From positions 1 through 7,154 of the forward strand of contig JAJQAS010000266.1 of NCBI GenBank assembly GCA_021203685.1: a DNA stretch of 7,154 nt. The letters are read 5' to 3'. Under the pieces are notes generated by a model that did no database searches, was not told where the DNA came from, and worked only from the letters and a program-made list of their open reading frames with translations. This DNA comes from Clostridiales bacterium (GTDB lineage: Bacteria; Bacillota; Clostridia; Oscillospirales; Oscillospiraceae). How positions within the stretch are numbered: the first letter of the stretch is position 1; the number at the start of each line of letters is the position of its first letter. Shown one piece after another: positions 1 through 5,768 of this stretch. Position numbers and translations under genes: made by a program.

Positions 1-61
1 CCACCCCCACCCCGGTCAGCAGCAGCGTGGAGCGGGTAAGAGAATCCTGCTGTTTGTTCAT
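1..61 (-). CDS. 5' end of a divergent gene, possibly a SpoVB/MATE-like flippase (partial)
   Basis: On the minus strand an ATG at 61 opens a frame with no stop to the window edge, giving 20 codons that begin MNKQQDSLTRSTLLL and continue into TGVGV. A G-rich stretch (GGGGGTGG, 73 down to 66) sits four bases upstream and could serve as ribosome binding site. The short polar start followed by a hydrophobic run resembles the first membrane helix of polysaccharide-flippase / SpoVB-type (MATE superfamily) proteins of Clostridia, which often begin MxKQ... and then a glycine-rich hydrophobic helix. That functional guess is weak because only 20 residues are visible. The gene would be divergent from ldh. 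An alternative is that this is a chance frame. Confidence 0.42.
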   Translation of the reverse strand, partial: MNKQQDSLTRSTLLLTGVGV

Positions 62-121
62 GCGGCCACCCCCATTCAAAAACAAAAGTATGCGCGTCCC
101 GCGGGGAACATGCTGCTGACA

Positions 122-140
122 AAATTGGGTCATCCAATTT
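122..140. promoter_or_regulatory. Inverted repeat upstream of the ldh -35 box, candidate operator
   Basis: AAATTGG (122-128) and CCAATTT (134-140) form a perfect 7-bp inverted repeat with a 5-base spacer (GTCAT). It ends 11 bases before the candidate -35 box of ldh and also lies upstream of the divergent gene, so it could be a repressor or activator site for either. It does not match the Rex consensus (TTGTTAA-like arms) expected for redox control of ldh. No regulator can be named from the sequence, and a 7-bp repeat can arise by chance. Confidence 0.3.
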
Positions 141-151
141 CACAGAATCCC

Positions 152-180
152 TTGACAAGCGGGCAAGGGGATGGTAAGCT
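152..180 (+). promoter_or_regulatory. Candidate sigma-A promoter of ldh
   Basis: A perfect -35 hexamer TTGACA (152-157) is followed after 17 bases by TAAGCT (175-180), preceded by TGG (172-174), an extended -10 signature. The -10 matches the consensus at only three of six positions, so the TG element would have to compensate. Transcription would start near 187 and give a leader of about 200 bases that includes the double-hairpin repeat before the ldh start codon. Confidence 0.5.
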
Positions 181-226
181 CAAAGTAACTTATGCTGTGC
201 CTTTGAACCGGCTTTGTCTGTAATTG

Positions 227-300
227 CGACGAAACCCCTCCGCCACCGCCTAAAGGCGGCGGCCCTCCTCCCCTTTCAGGGGAGGCAAGAGGGGTGGTCG
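227..300. repeat. GC-rich double-hairpin intergenic repeat (REP/MITE-like)
   Basis: Nested inverted repeats: outer arms CGAC (227-230) with GTCG (297-300), then ACCCCTC (234-240) with GAGGGGT (289-295). Inside are two hairpins. The first is CCGCC-TAAA-GGCGG (246-259), extendable to 242-263 across one mismatch. The second is CCTCCCC-TTTCA-GGGGAGG (267-285), a perfect 7-bp stem. The pattern of ACCCCTC, a short hairpin, then CCTCCCCTTTCAGGGGAGGCAAG is the style of the abundant intergenic repeats of gut Oscillospiraceae and Faecalibacterium-type genomes; this comparison is from memory. Only one copy is in this window. It lies in the likely 5' leader of ldh. Confidence 0.6.
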
Positions 301-390
301 GTTGCGAAAGGCTACTTGTCAGGGGGAAGGTTTCTCGTTGAACTGAGCAAAAGGCACACCACCCCCCATTTTCAGAAAGGAAGGATCATC

Positions 391-1341
391 TTGGTCAATA
401 TGCGGAAAGCAGCCATCGTGGGCTGCGGGTTTGTCGGTTCCGCGTCGGCGTTCAGCCTGATGCAGAGCGGACTATTTTCGGAACTGGTGCTCATCGACGC
501 CGACCGCCAGCGGGCCGAGGGCGAAGCCCTGGACATCAGCCACGGTCTGCCCTACGCCCGGCCCATGCAGATCTACGCCGGGGACTACGACGACGTGGCG
601 GACTGCTCCGTCATCGTCATCACCGCCGGCGCCGCCCAGAAGGAGGGTGAGACCCGGCTGGACCTGGTCCACAAAAACGTGGGCATTTTCCGCTCCATCG
701 TCCCGGAGATCGCCAAGCGGGGCTTCGAGGGCATTCTGCTGGTGGTGGCCAATCCGGTGGACATCCTGACCGCCGCCGCCGTCAAGCTCTCCGGCTTCCC
801 GGAGCACCGGGTCATCGGCTCCGGCACGGTGCTGGACACCGCCCGGCTGAAATACGTCCTGGGCCAGCACTTGAGCGTGGACAGCCGCAACGTCAACGCC
901 TTCATCATCGGGGAGCACGGCGACAGCGAGCTGGCCGCCTGGAGCTGCGTGGACGTGGGAGGCGTCAGCCTGCCCGACTTCTGCGAAATGCGGGGCCACC
1001 ACAACGACCACGACCTGGCCGCCCAGAAGATTTACGAAAACGTGAAAAACAGCGCCTACGAGATCATCTCCAAAAAGCGGGCCACCTACTACGGCGTAGC
1101 CATGGCGGTGAACCGCATCTGTGAGTGCATCGTCCGCAACGAGCACTCCATCCTCCCCATCTCCAGCATGGTCCACGGGGCCTACGGCATCGACGGTGTG
1201 GCCCTGAGCCTGCCCGCCGTGGTGGGGGCCGACGGCATGGAGACGCTGGTGCCCATCCACCTGAGCGACGAGGAAATTGCCGCCCTCCGGGCCTCCGCCA
1301 ATGTGCTGAAAGAGGTGCTGGACCGGGAATTTCCCCAGTAA
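391..1341 (+). CDS. ldh: L-lactate dehydrogenase (NAD-dependent)
   Basis: Cytoplasmic enzyme that reduces pyruvate to L-lactate with NADH, regenerating NAD+ in fermentation. Numbering from ATG 400 (313 aa): Rossmann motif G8-C-G10-F-V-G13, Asp33 for the NAD ribose, and the AAQKEGETRLDL loop with Gln80, the residue that marks lactate rather than malate dehydrogenase. Substrate and catalytic residues are all present: Arg86, Asn118, Asp146 and Arg149, and His173 in IIGEHGDSE. Start: AAAGGAAGG (376-384) stands 6 bases from TTG 391 and 15 from ATG 400, so spacing favours TTG (316 aa), although ATG begins at the conserved MRKAAIVG. The two residues that bind fructose-1,6-bisphosphate in allosteric bacterial LDHs (Arg173 and His188, classical numbering) appear as Lys151 and Asn166. 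Transcribed alone, with its own promoter and terminator. Confidence 0.95.
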   Translation: MVNMRKAAIVGCGFVGSASAFSLMQSGLFSELVLIDADRQRAEGEALDISHGLPYARPMQIYAGDYDDVADCSVIVITAGAAQKEGETRLDLVHKNVGIFRSIVPEIAKRGFEGILLVVANPVDILTAAAVKLSGFPEHRVIGSGTVLDTARLKYVLGQHLSVDSRNVNAFIIGEHGDSELAAWSCVDVGGVSLPDFCEMRGHHNDHDLAAQKIYENVKNSAYEIISKKRATYYGVAMAVNRICECIVRNEHSILPISSMVHGAYGIDGVALSLPAVVGADGMETLVPIHLSDEEIAALRASANVLKEVLDREFPQ

Positions 1342-1388
1342 AGGCTGGATTTGTCCCGTTTCGCCCGGTCAAAAGTAGATATTTACCC

Positions 1389-1424
1389 AAACAAGCCCTT
1401 TTGTTAAAAGAGGGCTTGTTTTTT
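1389..1424 (+). terminator. Intrinsic terminator of ldh
   Basis: AAACAAGCCCT (1389-1399) pairs perfectly with AGGGCTTGTTT (1411-1421). The stem continues inward through a G-T wobble and two A-T pairs to a GTTAA loop at 1403-1407. The stem runs into six T residues (1419-1424). It lies 48 bases after the ldh stop codon and separates ldh from the operon downstream. Confidence 0.92.
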
Positions 1425-1445
1425 GTGCCCTGATGCTGGTATAAT
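1416..1445 (+). promoter_or_regulatory. Sigma-A promoter of the M50-scpAB operon
   Basis: A perfect -10 box TATAAT (1440-1445) preceded by TGG (1437-1439) forms an extended -10. The best -35 at legal spacing is TTGTTT (1416-1421), 18 bases upstream, which lies inside the 3' arm and T tract of the ldh terminator. The -10 is strong and the -35 weak. Transcription would start near 1452, giving a leader of about 130 bases before the GTG at 1580. Confidence 0.65.
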
Positions 1446-1533
1446 AAAAAGGATTTTGATTATTTCTTTGTTTACCTGGCGTTGTTACTAATGCCGGTTC
1501 AGAAGGACAACCGCAAAAGCTGGCAGCGCCTGA

Positions 1534-1554
1534 CTAACGGCTAACGGCTAACAG
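1534..1554 (+). repeat. Triplicated 7-bp direct repeat CTAACGG in the operon leader
   Basis: CTAACGG occurs at 1534-1540 and 1541-1547, followed by CTAACAG at 1548-1554, three head-to-tail copies with one change in the last. The repeat ends 10 bases before the ribosome binding site of the M50 peptidase gene. It may be a small slippage repeat or a binding site; nothing in the sequence decides between these. Confidence 0.6.
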
Positions 1555-1579
1555 CTCAAAAAACGGGAGGTGGCCCCCT

Positions 1580-2269
1580 GTGGGGACAGTCCAGACCTTT
1601 TTAAATTCCTTTGACCTGTCCAACCTGCTCTACTACCTGGTGCGGGCGCTGGCGGCGCTGCTGTGCATCGTCATCCACGAGATGTGCCACGGCTTCGCGG
1701 CGCTGGCCCTGGGGGACCAGACCGCCAAACGCAGCGGCCGCCTGTCCTTCAACCCCCTGCACCACATCGACCCGCTGGGTCTGCTGCTGATGATCACGGC
1801 GGGGTTCGGCTGGGCCAAGCCCGTGCCGGTGGACATGCGCCGGTTCAAGCACCCCAAGCAGGGCATGGCCCTGACCGCTCTGGCGGGGCCGGTCTCCAAC
1901 TTCATTTTGGCGCTGGTCGCCCTGGGCGGGGCCAGCCTGCTCTACCACTACGCGGTGTTCCCCACCCAGCTGATTTACGAAATCGTCTCCTGGGTCTATG
2001 TGTTCCTGCTCTATACGGCGATTTTGAGCGTGGGCCTGGGTGTGTTCAACCTGTTCCCCATCCCGCCGCTGGACGGGAGCAAGGTGCTGTTCTCCTTCCT
2101 CCCGGACCGGCTGTACAGCACCATCCTGCACTACGAGCGGTACATCGCCCTGCTGCTGTTCGCCCTGGTGTTCCTGGGCTGGCTGGACGCGCCCCTCTAC
2201 GGGGCCAGGACGGCGGTATTGACCGTCCTCTGCCGCCTGGTGGGGCTGCCGGAAGGGATCGTGACCTGA
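1580..2269 (+). CDS. Site-2 protease-like M50 family membrane metallopeptidase
   Basis: Predicted intramembrane zinc protease of 229 aa, the compact M50 type without a PDZ domain, related to the YwhC-like proteins of Firmicutes. The zinc-binding HExxH motif is HEMCH at residues 33-37, inside a hydrophobic helix (about 19-38). A GPVSN segment (103-107) begins a further helix, and the third-ligand motif NLFPIPPLDG (157-166) supplies Asp165. Four to five hydrophobic segments make it an integral membrane protein. The GTG start is supported by GGGAGGTGG (1565-1573). It is the first gene of the operon and overlaps scpA by one base (TGATG). An M50 gene directly before scpA is a recurrent arrangement in Clostridia, but its substrate is unknown, and no link to chromosome segregation can be shown from sequence alone. 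Confidence 0.9.
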   Translation: MGTVQTFLNSFDLSNLLYYLVRALAALLCIVIHEMCHGFAALALGDQTAKRSGRLSFNPLHHIDPLGLLLMITAGFGWAKPVPVDMRRFKHPKQGMALTALAGPVSNFILALVALGGASLLYHYAVFPTQLIYEIVSWVYVFLLYTAILSVGLGVFNLFPIPPLDGSKVLFSFLPDRLYSTILHYERYIALLLFALVFLGWLDAPLYGARTAVLTVLCRLVGLPEGIVT

Positions 2270-3060
2270 TGGATACGCCAGTCTATCACCTGGAAGGGGT
2301 GGTCCGCACCCGCTCCGAAGTGGAAAACTTCGACGGGCCGCTGGACCTGATTTTGAGCCTGCTGAGCAAGAACAAAATGGAGATTCAGGACATCCAAATC
2401 GCCCTGATCCTCGACCAGTACATGGCGTGGATGGACCAGCGCAAGGAGCTGGACCTGGACGTGGCCAGCGAATTTGTCTCCATGGCCGCCCAGCTGGTGT
2501 ATATCAAGACCCGGATGCTGCTGGCCCTGAACAACGAGGAGACGATGAGCGAGATGGAAGAGCTCATCGCCTCCCTGGAGGAGCGCAAGCGCAGCGAGAA
2601 CTACGCGAAAGTCAAACAGCTCCTGCCGGAGCTGAGCCGCCGCTGCGACCTGGGGGCCGACCTGCTGACCCGGGGCCAGCTGGCGGTGCAGCCGGACAAA
2701 ACCTATCGCTACCAGCACCAGCCGGAGGACCTCTACCAGGCCATGCTGGGCCTGTACCGCCGCAACGGGGAGCAGCTTCCCCCGCCGGAGGCGGTGTTCC
2801 ACGGCATTGTGGGCCGGGAACCCTACCCCGTGGCGGACAAGGCCCGGGAGGTGCTGGAGCGTCTGGTGCAGAGCGGCGTCACCAGGCTGCGGCAGCTGTT
2901 TCTGGCCTGCCGCACCCGGTCGGAGATCGTGGCGACGTTTTTGGCGATTTTGGAGCTGTGCAAGAGCTGCCGCATCTCCCTGGCGGGGTTCGGCAAAGAC
3001 TGCACCGTCACCTGCGTGACGGCCCGGCAGGAGGAAGGCGGTGAGACCGACGGAGGATAA
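2269..3060 (+). CDS. scpA: Segregation and condensation protein A (kleisin of the Smc complex)
   Basis: ScpA is the kleisin that bridges the two heads of an Smc dimer and binds a ScpB dimer; the complex loads on the chromosome and helps organise and separate new origins. The 263-aa length is usual for the family. The N-terminal signature FDGPLDLIL is at residues 21-29, followed by the conserved MEIQDIQIALILDQYM segment and the helix with DVASEFVSMAAQLVYIKTRMLL. The C-terminal part (about 190-250) fits the winged helix that contacts the Smc head. The ATG at 2269 overlaps the upstream stop by one base, with GGAAGGG at 2251-2257 upstream, so translation is probably coupled. A longer open frame reaches upstream inside the M50 gene, but its translation is not ScpA-like. 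The end overlaps scpB by 20 bases. Confidence 0.95.
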   Translation: MDTPVYHLEGVVRTRSEVENFDGPLDLILSLLSKNKMEIQDIQIALILDQYMAWMDQRKELDLDVASEFVSMAAQLVYIKTRMLLALNNEETMSEMEELIASLEERKRSENYAKVKQLLPELSRRCDLGADLLTRGQLAVQPDKTYRYQHQPEDLYQAMLGLYRRNGEQLPPPEAVFHGIVGREPYPVADKAREVLERLVQSGVTRLRQLFLACRTRSEIVATFLAILELCKSCRISLAGFGKDCTVTCVTARQEEGGETDGG

Positions 3061-3604
3061 AGTGATAGAATCCGCCCTGGAGGGTATCCTATTCACGGCG
3101 GGGGAGCCGGTGGAGTGCAAGCGTCTGTGCCAGGTTCTGGAAATTGACCGGCAGCAGCTGGAGGACGCCGCCCGGCGGCTGGGGGACTACTACCGTTACG
3201 AGCAGCGGGGCCTCCGGCTCCTCCGGCTGGAGGATTCTTACCAGCTGGCCTCCGCCCCGGAACACGCCGACGTCATCCGCCGGGCGCTGGAGACCCGCAA
3301 GCCCCCCAGACTGTCCCCGGCGGTGCTGGAGGTGCTGTCCATCATCGCCTACTTCCAGCCCACCACCCGGGGCTACGTGGAGCAGGTGCGGGGGGTGTCC
3401 TCCGCCTACTCCATCAATTCCCTGCTGGAGCGGGGACTGATTGAGGAGTGCGGCAAGCTGGCCGCACCGGGGCGGCCCACCCTGTTCCGCACCACCCGAC
3501 TGTTTTTGAAGACCTTTGGCCTGTCCTCTCTGGAGGAGCTGCCGCCCCTGCCGGAAAACGGCGAGCCGGGAGAGGCCCTGGCGGAAAAGGAGGCGGAGAA
3601 GTGA
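3041..3604 (+). CDS. scpB: Segregation and condensation protein B
   Basis: ScpB dimerises and binds the middle of ScpA in the Smc-ScpAB condensin. The 187-aa protein carries two winged-helix domains: the first around SALEGILFTAGEPVE (residues 11-25), the second around PAVLEVLSIIAYFQPTTRG (93-111). These are followed by the highly conserved LLERGLIEE (128-136) and PGRPTLFRTTRLFL (143-156). A short acidic, proline-rich tail ends the protein. Two starts are plausible. GTG 3041 has GGAGGAAGG just upstream and overlaps scpA by 20 bases. GTG 3062 has GGAGG at 3052-3056 with a 5-base spacer and would lie just after the scpA stop. I keep the longer one. The stop overlaps the next gene by four bases. 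Confidence 0.93.
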   Translation: MRPTEDKVIESALEGILFTAGEPVECKRLCQVLEIDRQQLEDAARRLGDYYRYEQRGLRLLRLEDSYQLASAPEHADVIRRALETRKPPRLSPAVLEVLSIIAYFQPTTRGYVEQVRGVSSAYSINSLLERGLIEECGKLAAPGRPTLFRTTRLFLKTFGLSSLEELPPLPENGEPGEALAEKEAEK

Positions 3605-4263
3605 AAATTATGTTGATCGTGCTGCTGGTCGTGGCGGCGCTGGTCCTTCTGGCCTTTCTGCTTCGGCTGGGGGGGCGGGTGGAGTACTCCGCCCAGGGGC
3701 TGCTGGTGCAAATCAAAATCGGCCCCGCCTTCCTGACGGTATTTCCCAGAAAGCCCAAAGAGAAGAAGGAAAAAGCAGAGAAAAAGCCCAAAAAGAAAAA
3801 GGAAAAGCCCAAAAAGCAGACGGAGCCTGAAAAGCCCTCCCTGTTGCAGCAGGTGGGCGGCAGCCTGGACGAGTTGATGGACGAGCTGCCCGCCCTGCTG
3901 GATATCCTGGGGGAAGCGGTGGAAAAGCTGCGGGTGGACGAGCTGCTGCTGGACTACACCATCGCCGGGCGCTGCGACCCGGCAAAGGCCGGGATGCTCT
4001 ACGGCGGCATTTGCGCCACAGGCGGCGCGGTGGCCGGGGTGCTGAACCAAAAGCTGACCATCAAAGAGCAGTCAGTCCGGTGCCGGGTGGACTTCACCGC
4101 CCGGGAGACGAAGGTTTACGCCCGGCTGACCCTGTCCTACACCGTGGCCCAGCTCATCGTGTTGGGCGTTCATGTGTTAATGGAACTGCAAAAAATCAGA
4201 GATATTCTCAACAAACCACAGCAGGAGGAGAACAAAAATGGAAAAAAAGCATCCGCTGAATGA
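3601..4263 (+). CDS. DUF2953 domain-containing membrane protein
   Basis: A 220-aa protein of unknown biochemical role, similar in build to YtfI of Bacillus. A hydrophobic helix at about residues 4-21 anchors it. A short beta-like segment follows (26-48), then a very charged Lys/Glu/Pro stretch (about 50-78), and then a conserved C-terminal region containing the LLLDYTIAGRCDPAKAGMLYG segment typical of DUF2953. The GTG start at 3601 is set by AAGGAGG (3587-3593, 7-base spacer) and forms a GTGA overlap with the scpB stop; ATG 3610 is too far from that site. The gene precedes gerW, as ytfI precedes ytfJ in Bacillus, and overlaps it by 26 bases. By association a role connected with sporulation or the spore envelope is possible, but this is inference. 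Confidence 0.85.
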   Translation: MKIMLIVLLVVAALVLLAFLLRLGGRVEYSAQGLLVQIKIGPAFLTVFPRKPKEKKEKAEKKPKKKKEKPKKQTEPEKPSLLQQVGGSLDELMDELPALLDILGEAVEKLRVDELLLDYTIAGRCDPAKAGMLYGGICATGGAVAGVLNQKLTIKEQSVRCRVDFTARETKVYARLTLSYTVAQLIVLGVHVLMELQKIRDILNKPQQEENKNGKKASAE

Positions 4264-4693
4264 GGTCATCAACATCACTATCGACAAGGTCAAGCAGATG
4301 GTGGACGTCAACACCGTGGTAGGTCAGCCCATCAACACGCCCCAGGGGGTCACGGTCATCCCCATCTCCCGGATGAGCTTCGGCTTCGGCTCCGGCGGCA
4401 GCGACTGGGCCACCAAGAACCAGTCCGCCGACAAGGACAACGCCTTTGGCGGCGGGGCCGGGGCCGGAGTGAGCATTGAGCCCACCGGCTTCCTCATCGT
4501 CAAGAGCGAAAGCGTCCGGTTCCTGCCGGTGGCCCCCTGTCCCGGCGGTCCGGTGGAGAAGGTCATCGACCTGATGCCGGAGATCGTGGACCGGGTGGAG
4601 AGCTTCGTGGACAAGCGCAAGGCCGAGAAGGCGGAGAAGGCGGAACAGGCAGATGAAACCGGGAAGGCGGACGACAGCGCCAGTGAAGAGTAA
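4238..4693 (+). CDS. ytfJ: GerW family sporulation protein (YtfJ)
   Basis: GerW/YtfJ proteins are small soluble spore proteins; in Bacillus the protein is needed for normal spore germination, probably in preparing the spore cortex for lysis. The 151-aa sequence shows the whole family core: PLNEVINITIDKVKQMVDVNTVVG (residues 6-29), then GVTVIPISRMSFGFGSGG (37-54), a Gly-rich FGGGAGAGVSIEP segment and the FLIVKSESVRFLPV strand region. The last 24 or so residues are an Ala/Glu/Lys/Asp-rich low-complexity tail with short AEK repeats. The ATG has AGGAGG at 4223-4228 with a 9-base spacer. It overlaps the DUF2953 gene by 26 bases and the following carboxypeptidase gene by up to 41 bases. Confidence 0.92.
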   Translation: MEKKHPLNEVINITIDKVKQMVDVNTVVGQPINTPQGVTVIPISRMSFGFGSGGSDWATKNQSADKDNAFGGGAGAGVSIEPTGFLIVKSESVRFLPVAPCPGGPVEKVIDLMPEIVDRVESFVDKRKAEKAEKAEQADETGKADDSASEE

Positions 4694-5768
4694 AGCGAAC
4701 AAACACATTTTTCGGCGGCTGCTGGCCGGGGTACTGGCGGTGTGCCTGACCCTGGGCGGCGTGGGCAGCGCATCGGCCATCTCCACCAGCGCGGTGTCCA
4801 CCTGCGTCATGGACGTGGACTCCGGCCGGGTGCTCTATTCCCACAACGCCGACGAACAGCGCCCCATCGCCAGCATCACCAAAATCATGACCGGCCTGCT
4901 GGCCTGCGAGCTGAGCAGCGAGGAGGATCTGGAGCAGGTGCTCACCTGCTCCGAGACCGCCAACGCCGAACAGGGCAGCTCCCTCTATATGGAGGTGGGG
5001 GACAAGATCACCCTGCTCTCCTGCATCTACGGGGCCATGCTCCGCAGCGGAAACGACGCGGCTATGCTGCTGGCGGAAACCATCGCCGGGGACGAGGAAT
5101 CCTTTGTGGCGCTGATGAACGAAAAGGCACAGGAGCTGGGCATGGAGGACACCCTCTACGGCAACCCCAACGGACTGGTAGACGAGGGCAACTACTCCAC
5201 CGCCTACGATATGTGCCTGCTGGGGTGCTACGCCATCCAGAATGAGCTGTTCGCGGAAATCGTCAGCACCTATTATATCGAGACCGAGGACGGCTGGAAA
5301 ATTGAAAACCACAACCAGCTGCTGAGCATGGACAGCCGCTGCATCGGCATCAAAACCGGCTACACCTCCGCTGCGGGGCGGACACTGGTCTCCTGCTTTG
5401 AGGACCCGGACACCGGCCAGCGCATCGTCTGCTGCACCCTGGCGGATTCCTACGACTACCAGGACCATATCTCCGTCTACGACTGGGCCTTTGAGAACTA
5501 CCCCACCCGGACCTTCTGTGAGGCCGGGGACGTGGTCACCACCCTGACGGTGGGCGGCACAGACTATACACTGACCGCCGTGGACACCGTCTCCTATCCC
5601 CTGACCGACGACGAGGCCCAAAAGGTCTACGCCCGGATGCGTCTGTCCCAGAACAGCGACGTGACCATCGAAGAGGGGGACGTGGTGGGCCGCATCGTCT
5701 ACTACCTGGACGGCGAGGAAATTGGCCGCACCGACCTGGTCTACACCCCCCAGACGGAGGCGGAATGA
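4653..5768 (+). CDS. Secreted D-alanyl-D-alanine carboxypeptidase (S11, DacB/DacF type)
   Basis: Serine penicillin-binding protein that removes the terminal D-Ala of peptidoglycan stem peptides outside the membrane. The 371-aa protein has a basic N-terminus, a hydrophobic core (about 23-38) and a signal-peptidase site near ASA (40-42). The three active-site motifs are complete: S74-I-T-K77, S132-G-N134 and K234-T-G236. A C-terminal beta domain like that of PBP5 covers about 290-370. It ends in QTEAE with no obvious amphipathic anchor helix, so the protein may be released rather than membrane-bound. The start is uncertain: ATG 4653 overlaps gerW by 41 bases, while GTG 4683 (overlap 11) has GGGAAGGCGG upstream at 4661-4670 and still leaves a full signal peptide. 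The position next to scpAB and gerW suggests a sporulation-related DacB/DacF role (inference). Confidence 0.93.
   Translation: MKPGRRTTAPVKSKANKHIFRRLLAGVLAVCLTLGGVGSASAISTSAVSTCVMDVDSGRVLYSHNADEQRPIASITKIMTGLLACELSSEEDLEQVLTCSETANAEQGSSLYMEVGDKITLLSCIYGAMLRSGNDAAMLLAETIAGDEESFVALMNEKAQELGMEDTLYGNPNGLVDEGNYSTAYDMCLLGCYAIQNELFAEIVSTYYIETEDGWKIENHNQLLSMDSRCIGIKTGYTSAAGRTLVSCFEDPDTGQRIVCCTLADSYDYQDHISVYDWAFENYPTRTFCEAGDVVTTLTVGGTDYTLTAVDTVSYPLTDDEAQKVYARMRLSQNSDVTIEEGDVVGRIVYYLDGEEIGRTDLVYTPQTEAE

Larger units (their letters stand above)
62..390. other. Divergent intergenic region upstream of ldh
   Basis: About 330 bases without a credible gene. It contains, left to right, a 7-bp inverted repeat (122-140), a candidate ldh promoter (152-180), and a GC-rich double-hairpin repeat element (about 227-300). 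From about 301 to the ribosome binding site at 376-384 I see nothing definite. An open frame reading through from TTG 214 into ldh exists, but its translation is unlike any LDH N-terminus and it passes through the hairpin repeat, so it is not treated as coding. Confidence 0.7.

Noticed and set aside
214..390. N-terminal extension of Ldh from TTG 214
   Set aside because: It has no LDH similarity, lacks a ribosome binding site, and crosses the hairpin repeat; the good ribosome binding site is at 376-384.
472..1260. Long minus-strand open frame (262 codons) opposite ldh
   Set aside because: Its translation is a His/Val/Gly/Asp-rich low-complexity product typical of the antisense of GC-rich genes, and the plus strand encodes a complete LDH.
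1446..1579. Riboswitch or T-box in the M50 operon leader
   Set aside because: Only short pairings are visible (for example CGGTT 1495-1499 with AACCG 1509-1513); no conserved motif such as a T-box sequence or terminator/antiterminator pair is present.
1663..2268. Upstream extension of the scpA frame within the M50 gene
   Set aside because: The translation is Pro/Arg/Gly-rich out-of-frame sequence; genuine ScpA sequence begins at ATG 2269.
2197..3120. Long minus-strand open frame (307 codons) opposite scpA
   Set aside because: It is Gln/His/Leu-rich antisense shadow of a well-recognised gene, with no family motif.
3406..4050. Minus-strand frame with Phe/Leu-rich stretch opposite the DUF2953 gene
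   Set aside because: The hydrophobic run is simply the reverse complement of the Lys-rich AAG/AAA codons, not a real membrane helix.
4563..5621. Long minus-strand open frame (352 codons) opposite the carboxypeptidase gene
   Set aside because: The plus strand shows a complete signal peptide and all three active-site motifs; the minus frame is compositionally a shadow.
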